A stretch of DNA of 64,000 bases from Pradoshia sp. D12 (GCF_008935075.1 NZ_CP044545.1:3165587-3229586), one strand, 5' to 3'; shown: positions 44,764-54,547, numbered from the stretch's first letter. Translations and numbers: made by a program. Notes: generated by a model not told the origin, from the letters alone.

Positions 44764-46482
44764 TTAATCTTCCATCGTTGATAAGTCGCCTGTTGGCAAT
44801 TCAAGCTCCCAAGCTTTTAATACCCTGCGCATAATTTTACCACTGCGCGTTTTCGGCAGTTTATCCTTGAACTCAATCTCTCTTGGTGAAGCATGTGCAG
44901 CAAGCCCTTGTTTAACAAATAGCCTGATATCCTCTTTCAGCTCATCCGAAGGCTCGTATCCAGACCTGAGGGCAATAAATGCTTTAATGATTTCACCCCG
45001 TACAGGATCCGGTTTGCCTATTACACCCGCTTCAGCAACCGCCGGATGTTCTACCAGCTTGCTTTCAACCTCAAAAGGTCCTACCCGTTCTCCGGATGTC
45101 ATAATAACATCATCAATTCTGCCCTGGAACCAGAAGTACCCATCTTCATCCATATAAGCTGAATCTCCTGAAACATACCATCCTGATGGCATAAAATAGG
45201 ATTCATACTTTTGTGGATTATTCCAGATTTGCCTCATCATGGATGGCCATCCTTTTTTAATTGCTAAATTGCCCATACGATAAGGCGGTACTTCATTCCC
45301 TTGGTCATCTACGATGGCAGCCTCGACTCCAGGAATTGGCTTACCCATAGAACCCGGTTTAATCTCCATACTTGGATAGTTACAGATTAGTTGTGCACCG
45401 GTCTCTGTCATCCACCATGTATCATGGATACGTTTGGAGAATACTTTTTGTCCCCATTTAATAACTTCAGGATTTAAAGGTTCACCTACACTTAGTAAGT
45501 GGCGAAGGCTGGATAAATCAAATTGTTTTACTACCTCATCCCCTGCCCCCATCAGCATACGGAATGCAGTAGGGGCACTGTACCACACGGTTACATGGAA
45601 ATCTTCAATGGTTTGATACCAAGCTTCCGGGCTAAATCGTCCACCTGTGACCACAGAAGAGGCTCCATTTAGCCATGGAGCAAATATCCCATAAGACGTT
45701 CCTGTGACCCAGCCTGGATCCGCTGTACACCAATATACATCCTCTTCTTTTAGGTCGAGTACCCATTGTCCGGTTTTCAGATGCTGAATCATTGAATTAT
45801 GCGCATGCAGAACACCCTTTGGCTTACCGGTTGAACCGGAAGTATAATGTAGAATCAGACCGTCTTCCCGATCTACCCATTCTATATCTAATTTTTTAGA
45901 TGCATTTTCATATTTGCTGTTAAAATCTATATATTTACCAGTTTCCTCTACATTATCTCCTACTACAAAAATATGTTTCAATGCTGGCAGGTCATCTGCA
46001 GGAATTCTAGACAATAATTCAGGGGTAGTGACGATTACACTGGCTTCACTATCTTCCAATCGATCCTTAACCGCCCCTTCCATAAATGCCTCAAATAACG
46101 GGCCGACAATAGCTCCCAATTTTATCGCACCCAGCACTGTGAAATACAATTCCGGTGATCTCGGCATAAAAATAAATACCCTGTCACCTTTTGTTACATT
46201 CCCATATTCCTTCAGAACATTTCCTGCTTTATTCGATAAATCTTTCATATCACTATATGTATACTTCTCATAGCGATTAGGGTCCTTATAATATAATGCT
46301 ACCTTATTGCGCCTGAAATTTTCAGTATGCCTGTCAATACATTCGTATGCCGCATTCACTTTACCCGTTTCATTCCAAGAGAATTCCTGCTCTACATCCT
46401 TCCAGTCAAATGATCTGTAGATTTCCTCATAGTTTGCTAAATTATAATCCCCTTGCACAACAGAAAGCGCTTCCAGTTTCAT
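44764..46482 (-). CDS. acsA: Acetyl-CoA synthetase
   Basis: A 572-residue AMP-forming acetyl-CoA synthetase for scavenging acetate. The P-loop LHYTSGSTGKPKGV lies at about residues 213-226, with WWMTETGA, YVSGDSAYMDEDGYFWFQGRIDD and the C-terminal PKTRSGKIMRR, whose lysine (about 549) is the known AcuA acetylation site in B. subtilis. The ATG at 46482 follows GGGGGG at good spacing and gives exactly the B. subtilis length; the longer in-frame reading overlaps the promoter. It is divergent from acuABC. A cre-like site spans codons 3-7. Confidence 0.97.
   Translation of the reverse strand: MKLEALSVVQGDYNLANYEEIYRSFDWKDVEQEFSWNETGKVNAAYECIDRHTENFRRNKVALYYKDPNRYEKYTYSDMKDLSNKAGNVLKEYGNVTKGDRVFIFMPRSPELYFTVLGAIKLGAIVGPLFEAFMEGAVKDRLEDSEASVIVTTPELLSRIPADDLPALKHIFVVGDNVEETGKYIDFNSKYENASKKLDIEWVDREDGLILHYTSGSTGKPKGVLHAHNSMIQHLKTGQWVLDLKEEDVYWCTADPGWVTGTSYGIFAPWLNGASSVVTGGRFSPEAWYQTIEDFHVTVWYSAPTAFRMLMGAGDEVVKQFDLSSLRHLLSVGEPLNPEVIKWGQKVFSKRIHDTWWMTETGAQLICNYPSMEIKPGSMGKPIPGVEAAIVDDQGNEVPPYRMGNLAIKKGWPSMMRQIWNNPQKYESYFMPSGWYVSGDSAYMDEDGYFWFQGRIDDVIMTSGERVGPFEVESKLVEHPAVAEAGVIGKPDPVRGEIIKAFIALRSGYEPSDELKEDIRLFVKQGLAAHASPREIEFKDKLPKTRSGKIMRRVLKAWELELPTGDLSTMED
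46462..46475 (-). promoter_or_regulatory. cre-like site inside the start of acsA
   Basis: On the minus strand TGGAAGCGCTTTCT matches 12 of 14 positions of the cre consensus and overlaps codons 3-7 of acsA. B. subtilis acsA has a CcpA-repressed cre at the same place, over the codons for its LKALP segment, so the position is conserved. Confidence 0.75.
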
Positions 46483-46517
46483 AATTATTCCCCCCTGATC
46501 AAAGATAATATATTGAT

Positions 46518-46546
46518 AGTATAGTACAAAATCCATTTTATCTCAA
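46518..46546 (-). promoter_or_regulatory. Sigma-A promoter of acsA
   Basis: On the minus strand TTGAGA, 17 bases and TATACT. The start site falls near 46,511, placing the cre-like site about 35-50 bases downstream, suitable for roadblock repression. Confidence 0.8.
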
Positions 46547-46721
46547 TTTTTAAAATATTTAATAAGTTACACTAATATGTTACAATTTTTATAATTGTAG
46601 TGTTTTTAAGATAACATCCCCATTAAGTGTTTAAGAGAATTATGCCAGTAAGCTTCTTAATTTCCACTACATATGACTTAAAAAGTTCATATCATGAAGC
46701 ATTTATGGATTTAAAGTGCTG

Positions 46722-46727
46722 TATAAT
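46722..46727 (+). promoter_or_regulatory. -10 element of acuABC
   Basis: A perfect TATAAT lies 32 bases upstream of the acuA ATG. The matching -35 is poor (GCATTT at 17 bases), which suggests a need for activation or a wrong assignment. Confidence 0.45.
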
Positions 46728-46758
46728 AGCTTTAAAATGTGACCTGGGTGGTGTATGG

Positions 46759-47391
46759 ATGGAGCATAAAAAAACGTATAATTTGAAGGAATTGCAAACC
46801 CCATGTGGGCCGTTAGTTATCGAGGGCCCGGTATCTCGAGATCAATTAGAAAATCTTGAATTTCATGAGGGTCTCGTTGCCTTTAGGGTTCCTGAGAAGC
46901 AGCATAAGGCTTTAATTCAAATCAGCAGCCTTCCTGAAGGCCGAATTATTATTGCGAGGGCCGGCGATGTCATTGTCGGATATGTCACTTATTTATACCC
47001 AGATCCTCTTGAAAGATGGTCTGAAGGGAAAATGGATGACTTACTGGAATTGGGTGCTATTGAAGTAATCCGTGAATATCGCGGATGTGCGGTCGGGAAA
47101 AACTTGATCCGCGTGGCTATGATGGATGAGTGGATGGAAAATTACATTATTATTACCACAGAATATTATTGGCATTGGGATTTAAAAGGCAGCGGATTAA
47201 ATGTATGGGAATATCGAAAAATGATGGAGAAAATGATGAGTGCCGGTGGCTTGGAATGGTATGCCACTGATGACCCTGAAATTTGCTCCCATCCAGCCAA
47301 TTGTTTAATGGCCAGAATCGGGAAAAACGTTAAAAAAGAGAGTATTCAAAAATTCGATCAATTACGATTCATGAATCGATATATGTATTGA
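46759..47391 (+). CDS. acuA: Acetyltransferase AcuA acting on AcsA
   Basis: A 210-residue GNAT-family protein lysine acetyltransferase that inactivates AcsA. It starts at the ATG at 46759 (MEHKKTYNLKELQTP, GGGTGG upstream); the longer in-frame reading to 46627 lies in the promoter region. The conserved core ELGAIEVIREYRGCAVGKNLI is the acetyl-CoA-binding motif (about residues 101-121), followed by the AcuA-specific NYIIITTEYYWHWDLKG. It is the first gene of acuABC, 28 bases before acuB. Confidence 0.96.
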   Translation: MEHKKTYNLKELQTPCGPLVIEGPVSRDQLENLEFHEGLVAFRVPEKQHKALIQISSLPEGRIIIARAGDVIVGYVTYLYPDPLERWSEGKMDDLLELGAIEVIREYRGCAVGKNLIRVAMMDEWMENYIIITTEYYWHWDLKGSGLNVWEYRKMMEKMMSAGGLEWYATDDPEICSHPANCLMARIGKNVKKESIQKFDQLRFMNRYMY

Positions 47392-47419
47392 ACGAACTGA
47401 TTTTTGAGGAGGGCTACTT

Positions 47420-48067
47420 GTGATTATTGAGGATATCATGATCAAGGATGTTATTACGCTTCAAAAAAATGCTACACTCCAGCAGGCAATTGATTTAGTA
47501 AAACAAAAAAAAATCAGGCATATACCAATAGTAGATGATGAACAACGGTTAATCGGCCTGTTATGTGATGTCGATATCCGCTCTGCAACTCCATCTATCT
47601 TCCATCTTGATGAATATAAGGAAGACCTTCTAAAGCCAATAAGCGATATCATGATTACCGATATTTATACAGCACACCCACTTGATTTCGTTGAAGAGAT
47701 TGCATTTGTATTCTATGAACAAAAGATATCTTGTATGCCTGTGATCAGCGACAACAAATTAGTCGGGATTATTACTGAAACAGATCTTCTGCATACATAT
47801 GTAGAACTTACTGGCTCAAATCAGCCTGCATCCCAAATAGAGGTAAAGGTCACTAATAAATCAGGTACGCTCAGTGAAATAGCCGAAGTCATCAAAGGCC
47901 ACAATTCCAATGTAAATAGCATTTTCATTTATCCATATAAAGAAGACCCGGCATTTAAAGTCTTGGTACTAAGGATTCAAACAATGAACCCGCTGAAAAT
48001 CGTACAGGACCTACGGTCATCCGGATATGAGGTATTATGGCCAGATATACCGGAGAGCACTCTATGA
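47420..48067 (+). CDS. acuB: CBS-ACT protein AcuB
   Basis: A 215-residue protein with two CBS domains (about residues 1-58 and 75-132) and a C-terminal ACT domain (about 138-212, QIEVKVTNKSGTLSEIAEVI). It starts with GTG behind GAGGAGGG. CBS pairs usually bind AMP/ATP and ACT domains bind small metabolites, so it is probably the sensory member of the acetate system; its exact role is not established. Its stop overlaps the acuC start by 4 bases. Confidence 0.95.
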   Translation: MIIEDIMIKDVITLQKNATLQQAIDLVKQKKIRHIPIVDDEQRLIGLLCDVDIRSATPSIFHLDEYKEDLLKPISDIMITDIYTAHPLDFVEEIAFVFYEQKISCMPVISDNKLVGIITETDLLHTYVELTGSNQPASQIEVKVTNKSGTLSEIAEVIKGHNSNVNSIFIYPYKEDPAFKVLVLRIQTMNPLKIVQDLRSSGYEVLWPDIPESTL

Positions 48068-49212
48068 AGGAAGCCTCATTTGTTTATTCAACCGATCTAC
48101 TTTCCTACAAATTTAATGATAACCATCCTTTTAACCAAAAACGGCTGCAAATAACAGTAGACTTATTAAATAAAATGAATGCCCTGAAAGAGGATGACTG
48201 CATCAAACCACGAATGGCAACAGATGAGGAATTAAGCCTGGTGCATGATCCCGATTACATCAGTGCGATTAGATTAGCCGGACAAGGAAAGCTTGACCAG
48301 GATAAAGCATTAAATTATGGAATTGGGACCGAAGACACCCCCATTTTCTCTGGAATGCATGAGGCAAGCGCCTGGCTTGTGGGAGGAACATTGTCTGCCG
48401 TTGATGAAGTAATGGAAGGGCGTGCTCAGCATGCCATAAACCTGGGCGGTGGTTTGCATCATGGCTTTAGAGGGAAAGCCTCCGGATTCTGTATCTATAA
48501 TGACAGCTCTGTTGCCATTAAATATATGCAAAAAAAATATAATGCCAGAGTTCTCTACGTAGATACGGATGCCCATCATGGAGATGGTGTTCAGTGGACT
48601 TTTTATGATGATCCTTCTGTTTGTACACTGTCCATTCACGAAACAGGTCGCTACCTATTCCCTGGAACTGGCAATATTACTGAACGTGGAAATGGAAAAG
48701 GATATGGTTATTCATTTAATATCCCCCTCGATGCCTTTACGGAGGATGAATCATGGCTCGAGTGCTATGAAAAATCCTTTAAATCTGTCATAGAATTTTT
48801 TCGCCCAGACGTTATTTTAACTCAAAACGGCGCTGACGCTCATTACTATGATCCATTAACGCACCTTTCTGCTACCACTGCAATCTATCAATCCATCCCA
48901 AAACTGGCCCATAAGCTTGCACACCAGTACTGTCAAGGTAAGTGGATAGCAGTTGGTGGCGGTGGATATGATATCTGGAGAGTGGTTCCGCGTGCCTGGT
49001 CCCTAATATGGCTAGAAATGACTAATAATTCGAATTGTTCAGGTGAGTTGCCTGTTGATTGGGTCAATCATTGGTCAGCATTAGCACCCGTTACATTACC
49101 CACTACATGGGAAGATCCACCTGATATGTACAAGCCCATCCCACGTAAGGCTGAGATTACTGAAAAAAATGCAAAAACTCTAGAAAAGGCATTATACACG
49201 ATTCTATCCTAA
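48064..49212 (+). CDS. acuC: AcuC, class I deacetylase of AcsA
   Basis: A 382-residue zinc-dependent deacetylase of the histone deacetylase superfamily that removes the acetyl group placed by AcuA. It shows NLGGGLHHGFRGKASGFCIYND and the metal site YVDTDAHHGDGVQW (about residues 165-178), then the GADAHYYDPLTHL aspartate and GGGGYDIWR near the end. The ATG overlaps the acuB stop (ATGA), so translation is coupled. In B. subtilis motPS lie between acuC and ccpA; they are absent here. Confidence 0.96.
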   Translation: MKEASFVYSTDLLSYKFNDNHPFNQKRLQITVDLLNKMNALKEDDCIKPRMATDEELSLVHDPDYISAIRLAGQGKLDQDKALNYGIGTEDTPIFSGMHEASAWLVGGTLSAVDEVMEGRAQHAINLGGGLHHGFRGKASGFCIYNDSSVAIKYMQKKYNARVLYVDTDAHHGDGVQWTFYDDPSVCTLSIHETGRYLFPGTGNITERGNGKGYGYSFNIPLDAFTEDESWLECYEKSFKSVIEFFRPDVILTQNGADAHYYDPLTHLSATTAIYQSIPKLAHKLAHQYCQGKWIAVGGGGYDIWRVVPRAWSLIWLEMTNNSNCSGELPVDWVNHWSALAPVTLPTTWEDPPDMYKPIPRKAEITEKNAKTLEKALYTILS

Positions 49213-49340
49213 CCCTATGAATCTGCTGAATTTCAAATACCTGATTATTTAAATTTCTTATATAACTGGTCACAGACACCAAGTTACACACTAAAAAGAT
49301 GAGGACTGGATATAATGTATACTACCTGTTTTACTAAAAT

Positions 49341-49390
49341 AAAAAGCTGAACCATTTGTAGAACTATTCACAAAATGGCTCAGCTTTTTT
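49341..49390. terminator. Bidirectional terminator between acuC and ccpA
   Basis: A stem of about 18 bp with one mismatch (AAAAAGCTGAACCATTT... with ...AAATGGCTCAGCTTTTT) followed by long T runs lies between the convergent units. Confidence 0.85.
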
Positions 49391-49396
49391 TATTTT

Positions 49397-50395
49397 TTAT
49401 TTTGTTGAATCTCTCTCTTCAATTCTGTACGGCAGAATTACGGAGGATTCATCTACCTCTTCTTTGTTCATAAGCTTTGTCAGCAAGCGCATGGAAACAG
49501 CACCAATATCATATAATGGCTGAACAACCGACGTTAGGCGAGGTCGCACCATTAAAGATAATCTCGTGCTATCCGAACTGATTACTTCAAGATCCTCCGG
49601 TATGGAGATACCTTTATCTTGTGCTGCATGAATGATACCAAGAGCTGCCTCATCTGAACATACAAAAATAGCTGTCGGTTTATTATCCAATTCCATTAGC
49701 TGGTTCAAGGCTTCGATTCCGTCATCATAGGATGCATCTGTTTCTACTAGATATTCTTCATTATAAGGAATATTAGCTGCCTCCAATGCTTTTCGGTATC
49801 CCGGCACCATTTTTTTCTCTATAATTGCATTTTGAAAAGATCCTGATACCATGGCAATATTCTTATGTCCACGATCAGCAAAAGATTTAATCGCATCCAT
49901 CACTGCTTGTTCATAATCAATATTCACAGATGGAATTTGAGCAGAATCTTCAATTGTACCTGCCAATACAACAGGAACCGGTGATTTCTTGAATTCTTCA
50001 ATATGCTCATCCGTAATATTTGAACTCATAAAGACAAGTCCATCGACTTGTTTGCCAAGCATCGTTTGGATTAGTCGGCTTTCTTTTTCTTCATTTGAAT
50101 CCGAGTTACTTAAAATAATATTATATTTATACATGGTGGCAATATCTTCAATCCCTCTTGCTAATTCAGCATAGAAGATACTGGAGATATCTGGGATAAT
50201 AACTCCGACTGTTGTTGTTTTCTTACTTGCTAATCCGCGTGCCACAGCATTCGGTCTGTAGCCAAGTCTTTCAATTACTTCATTTACTTTTTTACGTGTT
50301 GCCGGTTTAACGTTTGGATTACCATTGACAACACGTGATACAGTTGCCATGGAAACATTTGCTTCACGAGCTACATCATAAATTGTAATATTCAT
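49397..50395 (-). CDS. ccpA: Catabolite control protein A
   Basis: CcpA is the LacI/GalR-family regulator of carbon catabolite control; with phosphorylated HPr it binds cre sites. The 332-residue protein starts with the helix-turn-helix [24 protein letters not shown] and the [11 protein letters not shown] hinge helix, then a periplasmic-binding-protein-like core. It probably controls ackA (activation) and acsA (repression) in this window. It has its own promoter in the 300-base spacer after the aroA terminator. The ribosome binding site (GGGCGGTG) is atypical. Confidence 0.97.
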   Translation of the reverse strand: MNITIYDVAREANVSMATVSRVVNGNPNVKPATRKKVNEVIERLGYRPNAVARGLASKKTTTVGVIIPDISSIFYAELARGIEDIATMYKYNIILSNSDSNEEKESRLIQTMLGKQVDGLVFMSSNITDEHIEEFKKSPVPVVLAGTIEDSAQIPSVNIDYEQAVMDAIKSFADRGHKNIAMVSGSFQNAIIEKKMVPGYRKALEAANIPYNEEYLVETDASYDDGIEALNQLMELDNKPTAIFVCSDEAALGIIHAAQDKGISIPEDLEVISSDSTRLSLMVRPRLTSVVQPLYDIGAVSMRLLTKLMNKEEVDESSVILPYRIEERDSTK

Positions 50396-50469
50396 TTTTT
50401 ACACCGCCCAAATTTCTCTATTCTAATCCTAATAGTATTCAATTAAGTACCATTTAGTATGTTATTATA

Positions 50470-50498
50470 ATAATACTCTACCCTCTAAATTCGTGCAA
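50470..50498 (-). promoter_or_regulatory. Sigma-A promoter of ccpA
   Basis: On the minus strand TTGCAC, 17 bases and TATTAT, giving a leader of about 65 bases. The rest of the 50,396-50,668 spacer is AT-rich with nothing else recognised. Confidence 0.75.
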
Positions 50499-50668
50499 AT
50501 AAACACTTTATCTATTTTCTTACTATTGTATACATAACAAATCCAATTTTCACTAAGACTAACTCAGTACTTCTTTAAAATGATAGCATTTGAATAATAA
50601 ATTATAAAAATTCCACTGAAAAATTCAGGGACTATTGATTCGTTAATCTATTGGAGAAAAATGAAAAA

Positions 50669-50688
50669 GAGTTGCCAAATAGCAACTC
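50669..50688 (-). terminator. Terminator of aroA
   Basis: A 7-bp perfect GAGTTGC/GCAACTC stem with a 6-base loop and TTTTTC tail on the minus strand, 8 bases after the aroA stop. It separates aroA from ccpA. Confidence 0.8.
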
Positions 50689-50696
50689 CATATTTA

Positions 50697-51782
50697 TTAA
50701 ATTCTGATACCTGTCTGCTTGGTAAATTGATTAATCTCGTTTACAAACGTATCAAATTGGTTTAGATCCATCTGTTGTGCGGAATCGGAAAGAGCAACTG
50801 CCGGATCCGGATGAACTTCAGCCATAACCCCATCAGCACCGATTGCCAATGCAGCTTTAGCAGTTGGAATTAGCAGATCTCTTCGGCCAGTCGAATGCGT
50901 AACATCCACCATTACCGGTAAATGCGTTTCCTTTTTCAGTATAGGTACAGCTGAAATATCCAATGTATTCCGTGTAGCTTTTTCATACGTACGAATTCCG
51001 CGTTCACATAATATGATATTTCCATTTCCCTGCGCCATTATATATTCAGCTGCGTTAATGAACTCTTCAATTGTCGCTGCCAGCCCTCTTTTTAGCAGAA
51101 CGGGTTTATTGACCGCTCCCGCTGCTTTTAACAACTCAAAGTTCTGCATATTACGAGCACCAATCTGGATCACATCAATATACTTAACCGCAGTCTCAAT
51201 ATCCGCCGGGTTTACAATTTCGCTTATAACAGCCAAATCGAATTCATCAGCAACCCTTTTCAGGATTTTTAATCCTTCTTCACCCAACCCTTGGAAATCA
51301 TAAGGGGATGTTCTCGGTTTATAAGCTCCGCCTCGAAGTAATTTATATCCTTTATCCTTAACAGCTTTTGCTACAGTCGCTACTTGTTCATAGGATTCTA
51401 CCGCACATGGGCCAAACACAAAGGACGGTTGTCCATTTCCCACTTTCTCACCCTTCAAATCAATTATAGTATCATCAGGATGCTTTTTACGGGAAACAAG
51501 CAATGCTTTACGATGATCATCTTCCTGTAGTTCAAGGCTTGCTTTAAATATTTCCTTGAAAATATGTTCAATGGTTGATTTTTCAAATGGACCATCATTA
51601 TTTTGGATAAGTGTATTAAGCATTTCTCTTTCTCTAACAGGATCAAAACGATACTGGCTTTGCTTACCTTTTAATTCACCGATTTGTTGTACAACTTTTC
51701 CTCGTTCGTTAATAAGCTTTAATAATTGCAAATTCAAATTATCCAGTTGTTCTCTTAATACATCCAGTTCCATATTACTCAA
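50697..51782 (-). CDS. aroA: Bifunctional chorismate mutase / DAHP synthase
   Basis: A 361-residue fusion. The AroQ-type chorismate mutase (about residues 1-85, [17 protein letters not shown]) is followed by a type I beta DAHP synthase (about 105-355, [56 protein letters not shown]). It makes DAHP, the first step to aromatic amino acids; the mutase part serves feedback by chorismate and prephenate. I start at the TTG at 51782 (MSNMEL as in relatives); a GTG two codons upstream is also possible. Confidence 0.94.
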   Translation of the reverse strand: MSNMELDVLREQLDNLNLQLLKLINERGKVVQQIGELKGKQSQYRFDPVREREMLNTLIQNNDGPFEKSTIEHIFKEIFKASLELQEDDHRKALLVSRKKHPDDTIIDLKGEKVGNGQPSFVFGPCAVESYEQVATVAKAVKDKGYKLLRGGAYKPRTSPYDFQGLGEEGLKILKRVADEFDLAVISEIVNPADIETAVKYIDVIQIGARNMQNFELLKAAGAVNKPVLLKRGLAATIEEFINAAEYIMAQGNGNIILCERGIRTYEKATRNTLDISAVPILKKETHLPVMVDVTHSTGRRDLLIPTAKAALAIGADGVMAEVHPDPAVALSDSAQQMDLNQFDTFVNEINQFTKQTGIRI

Positions 51783-51985
51783 TATCACTCATCCTCTCTG
51801 TTCTGCATTGCATGTTTTAGCCTGGGTTTCATATATTTTAAAAATTTCTAAATCACTTAGTAAAATATTTTACATTTCAGTATATAATTGAAACTATTAT
51901 AACGGATTAATTCGGTATTGTCACTATTAAACCTTTATCAATAAACCGCTTTTAAGTGTTAAAGCATAAAAGGAGAGACGAATCC

Positions 51986-54157
51986 TTGACCAAAAAAATT
52001 TTTGCTCTCGATATTGGCACTCGCTCAGTTGTAGGAATCATATTAGAAATACGCCTCGATCAATATGTCGTTACAGACGTCATCATTAGAGAACATACTG
52101 AGCGTGCCATGCTGGATGGCCAGATTCATGATGTCGTAGCTGTTTCCAACGTTATACTCGATATTAAGCTTACACTTGAAAAAAAGCACGGTCCTCTTAC
52201 TAAAGTATGTGTAGCAGCTGCAGGACGTGCTTTGCGTACAGAGATTGGGAGATCATCTATTCCCATATCCGGCAAGCCTCTCCTGTCTGCCGATGACCGC
52301 ATTCATCTGGAATTAGCTGCTGTACAACAAGCACAGTTTCAGGTAGCTGAAAAAGAAGACATCCAAAGTAATTATCATTATTATTGTGTAGGCTATTCTG
52401 TTCTCCATTACTATCTTGATGGCCAGGAAATCGGAAATTTACTTGACCAAAAAGGGGATGAAGCAGAAGCAGAAATTATCGCTACTTTTCTGCCGCGAGT
52501 GGTCGTTGAATCACTGTTTGCTGCACTCAAAAGAGTAAATCTTGAGCTAGAAGCACTTACTCTTGAACCAATTGCTGCAATTCATGTCCTTATTCCACCC
52601 TCTATGAGAAGGCTCAACGTATGCCTTGTTGACATTGGAGCTGGTACTTCTGATATAGCGATTACAGATGAACGAACCGTTATTGCCTACGGAATGGTCC
52701 CTGTTGCTGGAGATGAGATAACAGAGGAAATCAGTGATCAGTATTTACTTGATTTCCCGAATGCGGAAGATACCAAGAGATCCATAAATGAACAGGAGTT
52801 TGTCAAAATCAGTGATATTCTTGGTTTCGAATCAGAGATCCCAAAAGAAGAAATGATTACAGCCATCTATCCCGCCATTGAAAAATTAGCAGATTCCATT
52901 AGCCGAGAAATTTTGCAACTGAATAATGCTAAGCCTCCGCAAGCCGTTATGCTTATTGGCGGAGGTAGCTTAACACCGCGCTTACCAGATATTTTGGCAA
53001 AGAAATTAAATCTGCCTGCCAATAGAGTTGCTATACGCGGAATAGACGCTATCAAAAATTTAGTGATTGAGTCAGATTACATTAAAGGGCCCGAACTCGT
53101 TACGCCCATTGGAATAGCCATTTCATCAGATGTTAATCCAATTCATTATGTTTCTGTTGAAGTAAATGGGACCCCAGTTCGTTTATTTGATCTTAAGCAA
53201 CTGACTATAGGAGATGCCTTGCTTGCAGCAGGACTTCATTTAACAAAGCTATACGGTAAACCTGGAAATGCGAAGATTGTTAGTATTAACGGCAGAAATA
53301 TTACCATACCAGGTACACACGGAGAGCCTCCGCAAATCAAAAGAAATAATGTGTCTTGCTCTCTTGATTCCCCATTAACCCCTGGAGATCAGCTATGGAT
53401 AGATAAGGGAAAAGACGGTTCTGAAACATCTGTGATATTAAGAGAATTACTTGATGAACTGCCTATGAGGGAGATTTATATAAACGAAGAGAAATATGAA
53501 ATTCCTTGTACCCTATTTATGAATGGTTTTCCTGCTGATGGCCACGAAGATATTCATGATGGTGATCGGATTGCTTTTAAAATGCCAGAGACTGTGCAGG
53601 ATGCACTATTGTTCGCTGGCTTGAATTCTATACTGGACGAACTTGTCCCGTTTAATCTAGTTATCAATGGCCGGCTGGAAAGCTTCGTCTCGTTTTCAGG
53701 TGCCATATATGTTAACGGAAAAGGTGTATCTTTTAACCATCGGATAGCCGATCATGATCGCCTCACCTTAGTTCGTAGAAAAGCAATCACAGTCAAAGAT
53801 TTAATAGGTGTCTATAAGGCTGAAGAGATTAATCAAATATCTGTTACGTTTAATGGTCAACCACTTACGTTGACAAATAACAGCTATACAGTCTATCGAG
53901 AAGATAAGTCCTTAAGTGATACAGATATCCTTTTTAACGGGGAGCAACTAAAAATAAACTTTAATAAAGAATCCGCTTTTATATTCCAGGATCTATTTCG
54001 GTACATAGAAATAGAACTTCCCAAGAATAATCCGGGCGGCTTTCACCTTATGCGGAATAAACAGGAAGTCACATTTTACAATGAAATCCAAGATGGTGAT
54101 CAACTTGAAATTGTTTGGTTCAACTCACAGAATTATCCGACCAAAGTAAACCGGTAA
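51986..54157 (+). CDS. FtsA-like actin-fold ATPase with repeated C-terminal region
   Basis: A 723-residue protein starting at TTG behind AAAGGAGAG. Residues 1-375 form an FtsA/PilM-type actin fold: phosphate 1 loop ALDIGTRSVVG, phosphate 2 loop CLVDIGAGTSDIAI (D216) and adenosine loop IGGGSLTPRLPDIL (about 324). About 335 further residues contain four or five recurring units of the form (I/F)NG, about 25-35 residues, then (D/P)GD or similar plus L/I, suggesting tandem small beta domains. No membrane-targeting amphipathic helix is seen at the end. True FtsA lies with ftsZ elsewhere in Bacillus and is about 440 residues, so this is a paralogue. Its role is unknown. It has a short divergent spacer to aroA and its own terminator. 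Confidence 0.85.
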   Translation: MTKKIFALDIGTRSVVGIILEIRLDQYVVTDVIIREHTERAMLDGQIHDVVAVSNVILDIKLTLEKKHGPLTKVCVAAAGRALRTEIGRSSIPISGKPLLSADDRIHLELAAVQQAQFQVAEKEDIQSNYHYYCVGYSVLHYYLDGQEIGNLLDQKGDEAEAEIIATFLPRVVVESLFAALKRVNLELEALTLEPIAAIHVLIPPSMRRLNVCLVDIGAGTSDIAITDERTVIAYGMVPVAGDEITEEISDQYLLDFPNAEDTKRSINEQEFVKISDILGFESEIPKEEMITAIYPAIEKLADSISREILQLNNAKPPQAVMLIGGGSLTPRLPDILAKKLNLPANRVAIRGIDAIKNLVIESDYIKGPELVTPIGIAISSDVNPIHYVSVEVNGTPVRLFDLKQLTIGDALLAAGLHLTKLYGKPGNAKIVSINGRNITIPGTHGEPPQIKRNNVSCSLDSPLTPGDQLWIDKGKDGSETSVILRELLDELPMREIYINEEKYEIPCTLFMNGFPADGHEDIHDGDRIAFKMPETVQDALLFAGLNSILDELVPFNLVINGRLESFVSFSGAIYVNGKGVSFNHRIADHDRLTLVRRKAITVKDLIGVYKAEEINQISVTFNGQPLTLTNNSYTVYREDKSLSDTDILFNGEQLKINFNKESAFIFQDLFRYIEIELPKNNPGGFHLMRNKQEVTFYNEIQDGDQLEIVWFNSQNYPTKVNR

Positions 54158-54180
54158 GGAATTAAATTCCTTACCGGTTT
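54148..54180. terminator. Bidirectional terminator between the FtsA-like gene and ytxJ
   Basis: A perfect 14-bp stem (54148-54161 and 54167-54180) contains the stop codon of the FtsA-like gene in its left arm. Confidence 0.88.
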
Positions 54181-54184
54181 CTAT

Positions 54185-54511
54185 TTAGATATATTCTTTA
54201 AGTGCCTGTTCTAGATTTTGTGCTGTAATTCTTCCATGAGATGTATTCCACACAGCCTCACTATTTTTAAATAATATAGCTTGCGGTGACTCATGTTTAA
54301 TTCCGGTTAAATCTCGAACATGCTCTGATAGTGGTTTGGCTTCCTGTACAGCTAGATAAGCTGTAGCTATAGCAGGATGCTCAGCGACAAACTGGGAATA
54401 CTCATCAAAAGCTGCACCACTAATTGGACATGTAAGGCTATGCTTCAGAAGCAGAAAAACATCATGCTCTAAAAGTTGCTGTAATTCCTCTTCGTTAGTA
54501 ATCTTTTTCAT
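54185..54511 (-). CDS. ytxJ: Bacilliredoxin-like thioredoxin-fold protein YtxJ
   Basis: A 108-residue thioredoxin-fold protein of the YtxJ type. The single active-site cysteine is in HSLTCPISGAAFDEY (about residue 28), a monothiol TCPIS motif proposed to act in de-bacillithiolation. The conserved cis-proline region is HESPQAILFK. It is the last gene of the ytxGHJ operon, which carries a sigma-B promoter, so it is expected to be a general stress protein. Confidence 0.92.
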   Translation of the reverse strand: MKKITNEEELQQLLEHDVFLLLKHSLTCPISGAAFDEYSQFVAEHPAIATAYLAVQEAKPLSEHVRDLTGIKHESPQAILFKNSEAVWNTSHGRITAQNLEQALKEYI

Positions 54512-54547
54512 CCATATCCCCCCATTTGTGTTTATTCCAAACCACTT

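Noticed and set aside
46627-46758. N-terminal extension of acuA
   Set aside because: The frame is open for 44 codons upstream of the true start but crosses the promoter region and lacks a ribosome binding site; family members begin at 46759.
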